Shown: positions 1-10,780, counted from the stretch's first letter. The stretch is DNA of 64,000 nt from Lycorma delicatula (GCF_047948215.1 NC_134467.1:39740520-39804519); one strand, 5' to 3'. Translations and numbers: made by a program. Notes: generated by a model not told the origin, from the sequence alone.

Positions 1-27
1 TCAAACTAGTCAAATGACAAAAAAAAA
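1..27 (+). mobile_element. LINE-A 3' terminus, cut by window edge
   Basis: The first bases match the LINE-A 3' end seen elsewhere (the segment encoding the C-terminal SNQSND, then an A-run), with a short deletion just before the A-run. The rest of the copy would lie upstream of the window. Confidence 0.7.
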
Positions 28-689
28 TTATAATAAATAAAATAATTTATATAATACAACGAACCTCTTGTGTAAAACTGTACAATAATTTTTTTCTTTA
101 TTAAATATAATTTAATTTTAGGTTATCTAAACTTTAAAATAATTTTTAATCCGTATTATAATTTTTTCTAATGGGATTTAAAAATTAAATATGTTATGAA
201 AGGTTGAAATCAAAAAAAGGATGAAGTATAAATTTCGTGAACAGTTCTTCCCTTTGTATACCTGCTAATTTTATAACTGTTAAACAAACCTTTTGTAATT
301 CTTTTTAAAATAACACATGTACTAGAAAGAGAGGGTGGGTTACAAAGAAGGTAATTTTAGCCTTGGATCTAATTTTAGAAGCCAGGCTTATGATAATTAA
401 TATAAACTACAGCTTTCATTGTAATTAATAGATACAAAGAAACAATTTGTTAAATTGTAGAACGACGTATAATTTTTTTTTTCACCACCAAAAATGTTTA
501 ATTTCTTATTTGAATTGCTCTTTTTCTAAATGAAGGTAAAAAATTACAAATTAATTATAAAGAAGTATTTTTTTTAGGACCTAAATAGATAAATTAAGTA
601 AAAAACAACAGGGTATGTACCTTTTTTGGCATCACAGCTCTCTAGGGCTGTGCTGCAAGAAGGGAGACTATGGTAATCAATAAAAAAAA
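28..689. other. AT-rich intergenic stretch
   Basis: Very AT-rich sequence with short A and T runs. I see no ORF with recognisable content, no paired termini and no clear match to the other repeats in the window. Confidence 0.5.
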
Positions 690-960
690 ATGGGGTATGG
701 TTTTTTTAATTTTTTGACGTTTCATGACCCAGGGATCCCACTAAAAACAAAAAAAAAAATTTGGGACAGTAATGTATGTATGTAAGGTATGTACGCCCTA
801 TTGGCGTATTTGAAACTTAATAAATTTTGACTGGATAAACCAATTTTCATGAAATTTTATAGACTCGTGGTGTATATGGGCAAAGTTTTTGTAAAAGTTT
901 GGGGGTCTATATCTCCAACGGGTAGGAGTAAATAGTTTTTTTGGGGGAGGTCAGTTTTCT
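690..960 (+). repeat. Low-copy diverged repeat, partner at 11480-11700
   Basis: The block starting AATGGGGTAT, followed by a GTACG-containing stretch and a line about a shifted TTT-rich motif, resembles 11480-11700 in order and wording. The similarity is loose, so this is probably an old interspersed repeat. No coding content is visible. Confidence 0.35.
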
Positions 961-1107
961 CAAAATTTTGCTAATATAGCTCAATTTAATATTAAGTCCA
1001 ATGTATATGCATATATTTTTATCTTACTATTTTATAAGTAATTTTTCCCCAAATTCTCATATTTTCCCCCGAAATAAAAAAATATATTTTTGTATATTTT
1101 TAACTGA

Positions 1108-2155
1108 ATTAGGTAGATTTCATAAGAAAGCTACCTATTGTAATAATGGGCTTCCGGAAAATTTCGACTATGTTTAACATCTCCTAGACTCCAAAACCAC
1201 TGTCAGTTCAAAAGCTTATAAATATAAATATATGTTTTGTCTTCAGTCATTTGACTGGTTTGATGCAGCTCTCAAAGATTCCCTATCTAGTGCTAGTTGT
1301 TTCATTTCAGTATACCCTCTACATCCTACATCCCTAACAATTTGTTTTACATATTCCAAACGTGGCCTGCCTACACAATTTTTCCCTTCTACCTGTCCTT
1401 CCAGTATTAAAGCAACTATTCCAGGATGCCTTAATATGTGGCCTATAAGTCTGTCTCTTCTTTTAACTATACTTTTTCAAATGCTTCTTTCTTCATCTAT
1501 TTGCCGCAACACCTCTTCATTTGTCACTTTATATACATATTTCACTTTCTTGTGGACACGATAACTGCCGCTATTTTGCACCAATCATTGTCAAATTGAT
1601 ATATAAAATATAACGGCTCAAAATCTCGGTCGAGTTCGTTAATGGGCAAAATCGAACCATGGGGTGGAAATGGGAGGGCTTTTTCGAAAAAACAAAATAT
1701 CGCTATAACTTTCTTATTAAATAAAATATCGAATTCGTTTAAATTTCGTACTATTCTTTGGATAAGGGTCTAAAACATATATAAGTAGTTTTTTTGATAT
1801 CACCAACCATTAGTCCAGGGGGTAGAAAAATGGGCTTTTGAAGACAAAAAATATCATACCTCCCTTAATAGGCACAGTATCGAATCGGTTTAAAGTGGTC
1901 GTTAGTCCTCTAAACATTAACTAAAACTTTGGTCTGAAAAATCTTTGATATGACCAAACCTTACGGCAAGGGATGAGCAAAATGTTCTTGGAATTGTAAA
2001 AAGATGGGACTTGTCGTATGCTAAACATGTGAAACTTTTTTTCACATGCAACCATTGTTGTATTGAGTAAATTTGAAGTTTTTCTTAACTTTAAGGTGGA
2101 AATCTTTTTTTACCTTATTTAACACCGGTGAAATCTACTTCCGCCGGCGTACCGG
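1108..2155 (-). repeat. Family R copy, interrupted by LINE-A
   Basis: Family R is a repeat of about 800 bp. One end is GC-rich (around CGGCACGCCGGAAGGCGGAG in the better copies) and the other carries GTAGATTTCATAAGAAAGC. This minus copy aligns along its length with 14543-15300 and 38036-38830 and is split by a LINE-A fragment at 1232-1531, placed at the internal TA-rich tract. No ORF is conserved between copies, so R looks non-autonomous. Its superfamily is unknown to me; only about 8 bp (GTAGATTT) look inverted at the two ends. Confidence 0.7.
1232..1531 (-). mobile_element. LINE-A 3' fragment inside family R
   Basis: On the minus strand this encodes the LINE-A C-terminal tail (TNEEVLRQIDEE, then a stop, LILEGQVEGK, GRPRLEYVKQIV) and ends at the SNQSND terminus and A-run. 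The 5' truncation point, just upstream of the TNEEVL codons, is the same as in the copy at 11919-12209 and close to that at 45381-45676. The open frame on the opposite (+) strand here is only an antisense shadow of it. Confidence 0.85.
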
Positions 2156-2819
2156 ATTTTTTTTTACTTGACTTCCTAGGCGTAATAATAGTGTAAGGTA
2201 TTCAAAAAAAATAAAACTTTGGCAGCAATGTTATTAGGGTTAAAGAAACCGATCAAAGTTTAAAAATCTACAACTCCCGCTTTCGCTGAAATTAATGATG
2301 ACTGAGGCAGAGCATCGTTATAAATTTACAGCGTTAATTGAGTAGCGGTTAGATTATAAAAACCGACGATAATTTTGACGTTTGAATCGTAAATAATGAT
2401 TACTGCATATATTTAATGATCAATGATATACATATATATCATTGAAAGTAATGATGACCTACATCATCATCATAAATTTAAAATTAATCTTGCTGTTTGC
2501 AGTTAAAACATATGTTTAATTGTGAATTTTTTAGTAAATCAACTGTTTCAACATGTGAACATACATTCATCATTGTAAGTTCTTTAATATACTCGAATAA
2601 TCCCGTGAAAAGAGACGTGGAGGTTCAATAGCCAATTTCTTTGTTGTAATTTTGGGGGCATCCAAACCTGTGTTTTAATACGTATTTTGCAGTAAATCCA
2701 TTACTTCAGGGTGAAAATTTAACTACAAACAGGGGACAATCGTGGTGAACACACGTTCAAATTGGTTCTAGGGGTCAAAGGTTAAAGTGGCTATTAAATG
2801 TAAACATTATATGTTACTT
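2156..2819. other. Intergenic, AT-rich; possible family Y end
   Basis: The first bases (CTTCCTAGGCGTAATAATAG) resemble the family Y start at 36740. A small inverted repeat around TATACATATATATC sits near 2430. Nothing else recognisable. Confidence 0.4.
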
Positions 2820-3147
2820 GGTGCTATAGGAGAATGTTAAAAATCAGATGGGTGGATAAAGTGACAAATGAAGAGGTATTGCGGCAAATAGATGAAGAAA
2901 GAAGCATTTGAAAAAATATAGTTAAAAGAAGGGACAGACTTATAGGCCACATACTAAGGCATCCTGGAATAGTCGCTTTAATACTGGAAGGACAAAATTG
3001 TGTAGGCAGGTCACGTTTGGAATATGTAAAACAAATTGTTAGGGATGTAGGATGTAGAGGGTATACTGAGATGAAACGACTAGCACTAGATAGGGAATCT
3101 TGGAGAGCTGCATCAAACCAGTCAAATGACTGTTGACAAAAAAAAAG
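2820..3147 (+). mobile_element. LINE-A 3' fragment
   Basis: A plus-strand LINE-A piece begins in the region for CYRRMLKIRWVDKVTNEEVL and runs to the 3' A-run. It has an in-frame stop in place of a Trp codon after EERSI and a deletion in the LEGQVEGK segment, so it is dead. Confidence 0.85.
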
Positions 3148-3224
3148 TATTAAATATTAATTCGAAACGATTGCGATCCCATACAAATTTTCACTTCGGC
3201 AGTGCGGTGTTAAGCACACATATT

Positions 3225-3530
3225 TTTTTTTATTTCTTACATTAAACATAGTAAACGTAAAAAAAAAGAAAAAGTTTCTTGGAAGGCAATTTTGGTGGTG
3301 GGAAAACGTGAAAGAGTTAAAATATATTTACTTTTTGCATTTCTAAAACTTATTTTGTAGTTTATTTAAATATATAATAATAATTTTACAAAAACTTCAT
3401 CATAAATTACCCCCACCCAAAAAATTATCTTGGATAACTTTTTCCATATATCATTATTTTTCCATTATACAAGATTAAATAACCATTGCCAGGAAAGTAT
3501 ATAACTTTGTTGTATTTGTGTATATATATA
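3225..3530 (+). repeat. Family Y copy
   Basis: The succession AAACATAGTAAACGTAA, TTTCTTGGAAGG, CATAAATTACCCCCACCC, CCATTGCCAGGAAAGTAT recurs in reverse order and orientation at 48405-48735. Parts also occur around the Tigger insertion at 36722-38035 and at 57640-57760. No coding potential is shared between copies. Confidence 0.6.
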
Positions 3531-3754
3531 TATATTTTAATATAAAGAACTAATTTTGAGATGCTGCTCTGATCAAGGATTTTTTACCACGGTTTCCCTT
3601 GATTTATCCAGGTATATTGTGGGGCAGTTTCTTTTATTATCCATAGAGTACCATATCGTGCCATTCTTAACATAATTGTGATTTATGTATTTGTGTAAAA
3701 AAAATTGAGCTTATATTGGGGGGGTCAGGAAGCCGATCAAAGCTTAAAATAATT
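3531..3754. other. Unassigned AT-rich stretch
   Basis: Contains a G-run and AGCCGATCAAAGCTTAAAA, which is loosely echoed at about 2245. I cannot assign it. Confidence 0.3.
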
Positions 3755-3872
3755 TTTTGCGATCAATCGCGAAAAATTTCGGTTTTCAGTTTTCAACGGA
3801 AATATCAATTTTGGCCATCCCTGAATCCATTTTGAATAGTTTCGGCGTGACATCTGTACGTACGTACATATA

Positions 3873-4625
3873 TGCCTTATTTACTATTGGCGGACGACAA
3901 GGGTAGCAGTTCAGATGTCAGCTGGAACACAGTATACGGACGCGCTGATACAATCATCATTACCGCCGCGCGATGACCACGCAGTTCTCTCACCATAGTG
4001 GCGCTCCGGCACCCCAGGCTGCAATAAAAGAGCGTGCACGAGAGTGAATTTTTAATTTATCATCGATCACAATCTAGAGAAAACGAAGAGAAGAAGATAG
4101 AAGTTCCCTGGCCGCCTCAACGTGGGACCTCCTCGTGGGATGTTGGCGCGGATGCCAACATCCCCTCCAGGGTAGCCAGCCTGGCCGGTTCACCGAGGGA
4201 GTCGCAGAACGCGGACGCTACGTTTCTGCTTCCTCAAGTCGGGCTTTAATCGCCCTGGCCGGCGGACTCAGCAGCAGGAGCCGGCCCAACGTGGGATAGC
4301 TCAGGGAGAACTGCCTCGGCCGCGCCGGCGATAGACGACCGACGTCGATCCGACACTGCAGGGTTCTGGGGGCCACCACTGCCACGCTGTAATGGCGACC
4401 CAACTATCGCTGAAGGGAACCCCGGTTTGATTTCAATGGATGAGCCGCAACTCCCCGATTTCGCCGGAGACCAGCTTCCGGACGATAACAACCCTTCTCA
4501 GGGCTACCATAAGGTTATAAATTATAACGAGCCGTCGAAGCTGAACGACGACAAAATCGGCCCTTTTCAAGGGTACCACAAGGTTACTAAGTGCCACGCG
4601 CCGTCAAAGCCATTCGGCGACAGTA
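3873..4625 (+). mobile_element. GC-rich insertion of unknown class
   Basis: About 750 bp, much richer in G and C than anything around it, interrupts a family M copy at its TA-rich linker. It opens with a promoter-like stretch (CAATAAAAGAGCGTGCACG near 4021) and carries the reading frame listed separately at 4034-4645. No terminal repeats or duplication are obvious because both borders sit in TA-rich sequence. It could be the 5' part of a retroelement (leader plus start of ORF1/gag) or another element. I do not recognise it. Confidence 0.5.
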
Positions 4626-4645
4626 TGTATATATATATCTTATAA
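4034..4645 (+). pseudogene. Unrecognised ORF with one in-frame stop
   Basis: Reading from ATG at 4034, one frame stays open for about 200 codons apart from a single TAA at 4247-4249. It then runs on through Ala/Pro/Ser/Asp-rich sequence to an acidic, Pro-rich section (MDEPQLPDFAGDQLPDD). The C-terminal part has an internal duplication: QGYHKVINYNEPSK is followed about 25 residues later by QGYHKVTKCHAPSK. The last codons run into the TA-rich border of the host repeat, so the natural end is missing. No zinc knuckle, RT or transposase motif is visible. A retroelement ORF1/gag start is possible but unproven; a host gene is unlikely because the block sits inside a repeat. Confidence 0.4.
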
Positions 4646-5145
4646 CTTAAAAAACGATTAGCAGTAGGTTGTTGAAATTTTGGATTTAGGACTGTTGTAA
4701 TATCTAGTTGTGCACCTTCCCTTTTGATTGCAATCGACTGAACCAAAATTCAAAAAAGTTTGATTTTGGACTTAACTGCAATAAACCCTCATTGAGAGCT
4801 TTTCAACGATATAAGTAATATTTATTTTCATTGATTCCAGAGTTGTAGCCAAATAAAATTTTAATTAATGAAATATTTGGATCTTACAAGGGGAAGTCAC
4901 ATCGATTCAAATCCGACTTAATTTCCTTTTTTTTCTTTAACTTTTTTTAAAATTATATATATTGAATTATTAACCTTTGATTGTAAAAAAAAAAATAATA
5001 ATTCAATAATAACAATAAAAAAAAAATCAGAAGTTATTAATGAAATAAAATGTTATGTACTTTTAAAAATGTGTATATGTAATTTAATTGGCGTACAAGG
5101 TACTGTTTTGGTGTCAACATTAGGTTATTTTATTAGATGTTAAGA

Positions 5146-5459
5146 CAGGCATGACCAACATGCGGCCCGCGAAAACGTTTTCAATATTAGCTTTTTTTTA
5201 TAAGCTATTGAATAATTGAAAATACGGAAATTAAAAAAAAAATTGCAAAGAAATATTTAGTGAACTTCAGCTCAACTTCAAACTTTTTTTTTTTTTAATG
5301 AATCTAAATAAAAGTTCTATGAATTTCATATAAAAATTTGATTTACTTATATTAATCGTTTTTGTATTTAAAATTTTTTAATTTTAATATTTCGTTCGGC
5401 CTATGAAAAAGGTTTTTCTTCCAATTCGGCCCGGAGGTAAAAACTGTTAACCACGCCTC
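5146..5459. mobile_element. Non-autonomous hAT-like element
   Basis: The left end CAGGCATGACCAACATGCGG and right end (reverse complement GAGGCGTGGTTAACAG) are imperfect terminal inverted repeats of the hAT type (CAGGGGTGGCCAA-like), each followed by a GCGGCCCG or TTCGGCCCGG block typical of such ends. The flanks form an 8-bp duplication with one mismatch (TGTTAAGA at 5138-5145, TCTTAAGA at 5460-5467). There is no ORF in the 314 bp, so movement would have needed a transposase from elsewhere. Confidence 0.7.
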
Positions 5460-5467
5460 TCTTAAGA

Positions 5468-5862
5468 GCTGTCATTTAATTTTTTTGAATAAACAGGAAA
5501 TGTTATTTAATAAATGAATTTAAGGGTGAGATTTTTGTTAAAAAATACCTTTTCCGGGCTGGATAAAACGTTTCTAAAACGCGTATTAATAACTGATAAT
5601 GTTCATTGAGATTTTTATCTAAATTTTTAATATCGGGGCCCTTTACACCCCGTAAGAATTGTGTTTGTCTTTGTTGTTTTTGTCTTAATGTATTTTGTGA
5701 AGTTTGTGCTTTTAAATAAAATATAAGGGCCCTTTACACCCTTACATATGACGATCCAGATGGTGATACTAATTTCTTTTAAAGAATGTGACGATGGCTA
5801 ATGACCCTAGCAGTCGATGACCGTAAAAATGTAAAAAAAAAAACTGATAATTTTTTTAATCA
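5468..5862. other. Intergenic with a short direct repeat
   Basis: GGGCCCTTTACACCC occurs twice (near 5636 and 5728). Otherwise AT-rich and featureless. Confidence 0.4.
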
Positions 5863-5985
5863 CGGATTTATCTGCCTTTCAACCAGAGGTCCCGGTTTCG
5901 AATCCCGGTTAGGATTGAATTTTCCACACATTTTCATTATAATCCATCATACTAACTGTTGGGTGATCAGTTTTTGTTTTAATAA
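5863..5985 (+). repeat. SINE-2 fragment
   Basis: Matches the better SINE-2 copy at 44972-45131 over the block AACCAGAGGTCCCGG, the B-box-like TTTCGAATCCC and the following TTTTCCACACATTTTCAT. The A-box half is lost. Confidence 0.65.
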
Positions 5986-6639
5986 ATGTGCAAATATTAA
6001 ATGATTTTTTTTTCGAAATAATTAATAAATTAACACTTTTATACTAATTAAAATGTTTAGAAAACAAATAAAGTTAAATGAAGAGATATCAATGTCACAT
6101 TACGTATTAAAAACCTGTATTACTAAACGGCTGCGTTACGTATATTATATTCAAAATATTCTATGTCATTTTTAACGCTTGTTAAATTACATTTTGCCTT
6201 GAAAGACAAAACTTATATAAAATAATATAAAACTGGTTGGCTGTCTTTATTGTCACAGATATTTTAAGCATAATTAAAGTTCGGTTTACTAATTTTTTAT
6301 CCTATATTTTATAGAACATTTAAAAAATAGTTAATTGAACCCTTACGATTAAAATTATATATTTTTTAGGGGATTTCCAAAAAAAATTGTAGAAATCGCT
6401 ACTCTGCCCTGTCAGATTTTCTAAGGATTTTTTTGAATTAGGGTGGATTAATTTTTCTTTACGTTTTGGAATCTCCTGAACACAATTCTTCAAAGTTTAT
6501 ATACATATTATAACAAGACTGGTATAGCGGACCTGAGTAACGAATTCCTATCAATTAATAAGAAATTAATAAAAAATATAATAATGGAAGGAATCCAGAA
6601 AGAGGCCAAAAGGAAACGTTTTATTAAAGGTTACAGGTC
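5986..6639. other. AT-rich intergenic stretch
   Basis: No recognisable ORF, repeat end or RNA gene. Confidence 0.4.
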
Positions 6640-7080
6640 CGTTTAACAATGGTTCTTTGTAATATTGCCTACTGACACATTAAACACATTAGAAGAGTTA
6701 CCGGACCAAGGATTGGAATGCATGGGATCGACAGGGTTCGGTCAATCGTTCTTACGATTCGAGTCGGGTCCGGTCCGGCATCTAAAGAAGATAGGAGTAT
6801 AAATACTCCTGGGAAGACCAGTTAAAAATAACTTCTACGAACCAGTCAAGCGAGACGTTACGAAGTCAGTACAGCGAGGAGAGTCTGCGAGACTTCCGTC
6901 AGCGAGAGCGTTCTGCGAGAAGGACAGTGAAGAAGTGAACTAAATTGGTGCAATTAAGGTGTGATGCCACGAGTAAATACAATTACATGAAAACAAGAAA
7001 TGGTTCGGTGAATTACTGTAAAACTAAAAGTGAAACAGATAATATACTAAATTTCATTCATTAACTGTTGAGGTAGTTTT
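6640..7080 (+). promoter_or_regulatory. Candidate core promoter and 5' leader
   Basis: A less AT-rich block. TATAAATA (6798-6805) lies at the centre of an inverted repeat (AGGAGTAT-AA-ATACTCCT) and is followed by CAGT-type initiator candidates near 6819 and 6867. Downstream is a purine-rich leader with repeated GCGAGA/GCGAGG motifs and no long ORF. Such blocks are typical of LTR or retroelement 5' ends, or of a host first exon. I could not find TG...CA ends or a primer-binding site, so the class is open. Confidence 0.35.
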
Positions 7081-7251
7081 ATTTGTGAACAGCAAAGGTA
7101 TTTGCTGTTAAAGAACTTTATACATGTCTTATCTATTGTACTGTTGTTATTAATACAAGAGTGGTGGTTTAAAAGTGTTAGGACTAGCGGTCATGTTATA
7201 TCTTTTGTCAATGGGTCTGAATTCTGGCTCTCATTATTTATCTTCTTTCTC

Positions 7252-7511
7252 TTTTCCTGTTTAGCCTCCGGTAACTACCGTTCAGATAATACTTCAGCGG
7301 ATGATGTACGAATATAAATAGTCTTGTACAGTCTCAGTTCGACCATTCCTGAGATGTGTGGTTAATTGAAACCCAACCACCAAAGAACATCGATGTCCAC
7401 GATTCAAATTCGTGTAAAAATAACTGACTTTACTAGTACTTGAACGCTTGAACTCCCGACTTCCAAATCAGCTGATTTGGGAAGACCCGTTCACAACTAG
7501 ACCAACCCGGT
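7252..7511 (-). repeat. SINE-1 copy
   Basis: tRNA-derived SINE. On the minus strand it starts near CCGGGTTGGTCTAGT (A box TGGTCTAGT), has the B-box region about 45 bases on (CGTTCAAG in this copy), then the family body (AACCACACATCTCAGGAATG) and the tail GGAGGCTAAACAGGAAAAG. The plus-strand ORF covering its left edge is not a gene. Confidence 0.85.
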
Positions 7512-8032
7512 TGTTTTCTCATTTTGGATCCAGAATATAATATCTGTACCAAAGCTACTTTCGTATTATTTAACTTTCTATATACTTTCGTAAAATTCTG
7601 CAGCGAACGGTTCTATAGTACAATTTTAACATTAAGCTCCTTCTCATCACATCTTCTAGTTGACCGTAACCATTGCATTCCAAAGGATTTCGCGGACATG
7701 GAAAAAATGTAATACTTCTATAAGTATTCATAACTGTGTAATCTCCCTTGGACTATAGCCTCTACAGACCTCGAAACTATTTTCACAAGATTTTTATTTA
7801 TGAGATCCACTGAAAGGTATTGTTTTAATGAACAAACTTTTCATTAATCAAAAGGAAATATCAAAGATATCTTATCGAACATCATTGCATCAATTTCCAG
7901 AAAATATTTTATAAAAAGTTAACGACTGGATTAAGCTTTTAGGTGAATCATTTTTAACATTTATTGTTAGGGGTAAAGTTAAAACTATAATTTGTTTAAC
8001 ATTTCCTATATCATTTAATTAAATTAATCTTT
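7512..8032. other. Intergenic
   Basis: AT-rich sequence between two SINE-1 copies with no recognisable features. Confidence 0.4.
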
Positions 8033-8310
8033 CTTTTTCCTGTTTAGCCTCCGGTAATTATATTTCAGATAATACTTCAGAGGATGATTATGAGTGTAAA
8101 TGATGTGTAGTCTTGTACATTCTCAGTTCGACACATTCCTGAGATGTGTGGTTAATTGAAACCCAACCATCAAAGAACACCGGTATCCACGATATAGTAT
8201 TCAAATCCGTGTAAAAATATCTGGCTTTACTAGGACTTGAACGCTTGAACTCCCGACTTCCAAATCAGCTGATTTGGGAAGACGCGTTCACCACTAGACC
8301 AACCCGGTAG
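8033..8310 (-). repeat. SINE-1 copy
   Basis: Full-length copy from the tail (CTGTTTAGCCTCCGG) to the tRNA-like head (CACTAGACCAACCCGG on the plus strand). It shares body blocks with the copy 800 bp upstream. Confidence 0.88.
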
Positions 8311-8737
8311 GTCCCATTATTATTTATCTATCTGAATAAATTCGGACGATTACTCTAAATTCTGTTTTGTACGTAATTTCTATTTATTGACATTTATGAT
8401 TTGTTTGTTTGTTATTGACATGTATTATTGTTTACTGTTGCCATTATTGTCATTATTCTAATTATTATTGTGAGATATTTTTTGTATTTTCTATTATTAT
8501 TAGTTTGATTATTATTATGGTTGTGATAGCTATGAGTAATATTTAAGGATTTACTGTTTTTCATGAATTGGTTTATTATTGTCGCTTATTATTATTATTA
8601 CCACTGTCATTATTATTGATTTGCCTTGTTTTAATAGTGTTTTTTTTTTAACCAATAAACTGTAATTATATAAAGATTTTCAATTTCCAATCTCTTAATA
8701 TCCTGATAGAGCCGCGAACGTGCACAATATGTATAAG
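8311..8737. other. Intergenic, ATT/TTA-rich
   Basis: Irregular ATT and TTG triplet-rich sequence, not a clean microsatellite. No gene seen. Confidence 0.4.
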
Positions 8738-9060
8738 ATTTTTTAGTCCATTCTACCGGACACAAATCGTTATCAATTTTGAGGAAACTTGGTGAGATGA
8801 TGTAAACTTATTGGGAGTAGAGGCCTATTGATTTTCAAGCGAATCAGTTTACAGGAACCGGAGTTAGAAGCAAAAAAACTTGATTGATTTTTGTACATTT
8901 TAAGCTTTTTCTCGTTCCACTGGACGCAATTTTTAATCGATCTTGATGAAATTTGGTAAGTTCATGTAACCCTAGTAGAAATAGAATTCTATTGATTTTC
9001 AAGGGAATCAATTCACAGAAACCGGAGTTACATCCAAAAGACGGGGTTTTTGTGGTAACC
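8738..9060 (+). repeat. Diverged tandem duplication, unit about 165 bp
   Basis: Two successive units share the order: TTCYACYGGAC, ATCGATCTTGATGAAA or its variant, TTGGTGAG/TTGGTAAG, CTATTGATTTTCAAG (exact in both), then CAGRAACCGGAGTTA. The reading frame on the minus strand spans both units, but the two units do not align as a protein repeat, so I call this non-coding. Confidence 0.7.
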
Positions 9061-9462
9061 CCTTGTTGTAACTTGTTGGGTGACGTCTTATAAGCCAAAA
9101 TTTGATTTTTGCAAGGATCACCATGTGCAAACTGGTTTCCCAATGGTCCCAAAACATGAAATTTGTAGCCAAAATCGTACTTTTGAGTGCATCGCCTGAT
9201 GCGAGCGAATTTTGTTATAGTGCCTTATATTTCCAATAATCTAAAATGTGATCTAGTACTTAGGAAAAGGGTTGGTTTCAAAAAAAAAATCAATTTTGAG
9301 GTTTTAATCGTTTTGGGTCAGTATTTGGATCAATTAAATCTTTTCTTTTTTGTGAGCACGGTTTCAAAATCAAATAAATTATGGGGATCAGTATCAAAAT
9401 GGGTTGTTGGAAAGATGACATTTAATTGATGCAGACACAACTCAACAATTGTGGGAAAAGTA

Positions 9463-10778
9463 CAGGGTTATCATAAAAGAATGGTGCGGTTTCAGTAATT
9501 CATAGGAAGATTGTAGGGAAATTTCTAGATGTTATATTGGTATCCCTGAAAGCCTCCAAACCAAAAGTTTGTTTATCAGCAGTTGTAACCACAACATCAG
9601 TTTTTGTATTGTTGTTGCGGTGAGTTTAGCGAGTTACTATGTTCTCGGATAAAGACAAAGCAAAGTGTGTTTTATTGATGGCCGAATTAAAATCCGTAGT
9701 TTTAATTCAACGTGCGTTTCGACGTGAATTCGGAAGAGATCCACCACACAAAAATAACATAACACGTTAGTTCAAACGATTCAAAGGGACCGGTCGTTCA
9801 GAAACAGAAATCAACCGGCAGACCAAGTGTACCAGACTAAACGGTTGAACTAATTAGACGATCGGCAATTAGAAGTCCTGGGAAGTCCATCCCGCGTCGA
9901 ATTAGGTATTCCAAAATCAACAGTTCACAAAGTTTTACGTAAAAAACTGAAATTACACGCTTATAAAATCCAGATACTGCAGGAATCGAAACCCGATGAT
10001 GGTGTAAAACGTTACAATTTCGCTGTTGAAATGTCGGACAGAATAAGTGAAAACGAATCAGTTTTAGACGATATAATTTTTAACAGACGAAGCTACATTC
10101 CGTGTGAACGGATGCGTTAACAGACACAATTCACGAATATGGGGCTCTGAAAACCCACACGCAATTCGCCTAAAGTTAATGTTTGGTGTGGTGTGATGAA
10201 AAATGGTGTAATTGGGCCTTTCTTCTTTGCTGAAAAAACAATTAATGGAGTTGTGAATCTTGACATATTAACCGATTATCGCTTTCCTCCGCCGGATGAA
10301 TTCGAAAACATTCATCGACTTCATTTCCAACAAGATGGTGGTCCCCCGCATTTCAATTCATCGGTCACGGACGCTTAGAACGAAAAATTTGGAGATCGAT
10401 GGATAGGCCGGCAAGGACCCATACTTTGGCCTCCAAGGAGTCCAGACCCTACACCTTGCGATTTTTTCTTGTGGGGGTACATCAAAAGCGTTGTTTATAC
10501 ACAAAAAATTCGCGACCTAAACCGCTTAAAAAACAGGATTAACGAAGCGATGACAACCGTTAACGAAGAAACGAAGAAATGTTAACTAATGTTTGGAGAG
10601 AAGTTGAGTATCGTTTGGACATTTGTCGAGCGACTAAGGGCGCACATATTGAAATTTATTAATTATGTAACAAAATGTTTGTGACGACAAATTTGAAAAA
10701 TAAAAAACATGAACTGTAAGTAATTCTGTTTTAATTTAAACCATGTTCAAACCGCACCATTCTTTTATGATAACCCTG
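9463..10778 (+). mobile_element. Mariner/Tc1-superfamily element, 1316 bp
   Basis: Near-perfect terminal inverted repeats of about 30 bp begin CAGGGTTATCATAAAAGAAT, and a TA lies on each side (9461-9462, 10779-10780). The plus strand holds a decayed transposase. The whole element is 1.3 kb, the usual size for this superfamily. Although the gene is badly broken, both ends and the target duplication remain readable. Confidence 0.92.
9640..10662 (+). pseudogene. Decayed transposase of the 9463 element
   Basis: It starts MFSDKDKAKCVLLMAELKS, a helix-turn-helix region, and then has several stops and frameshifts. Recognisable catalytic blocks are [11 protein letters not shown] (first Asp), FQQDGGPPHF (second Asp) and RSPDPTPCDFFLWG (third Asp). 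Counting through one stop codon I get 41 residues between the second and third Asp. That differs from the 34 of classical mariners, so this is a separate lineage of the IS630-Tc1-mariner superfamily. The intact stretch at 10193-10375 is only a central piece (MMKNGVIGPFFFAE). Confidence 0.85.
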
Positions 10779-10780
10779 TA

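Larger units (their letters stand above)
3755..5106 (-). repeat. Family M copy split by a GC-rich insert
   Basis: Family M is a repeat of about 650 bp (best uninterrupted copy 53518-54175). This minus copy is in two parts. 3755-3872 matches the end bearing CGCGAAAAATTTCGGTTTTC and the CGGCGTGACATCTGTACG motif. 4625-5106 matches the rest, including the tRNA-like box TTCAAATCCGACTT and the other end, GGCGTACAAGGTACT. The break falls in the TA-rich linker, where a 750-bp GC-rich segment has been inserted. Confidence 0.75.

Noticed and set aside
1232..1564. 110-codon plus-strand ORF
   Set aside because: It is the antisense of the LINE-A C-terminal region; the same antisense frame appears opposite other copies.
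8844..9152. 102-codon minus-strand ORF
   Set aside because: Spans a diverged tandem DNA repeat whose units do not match at protein level.
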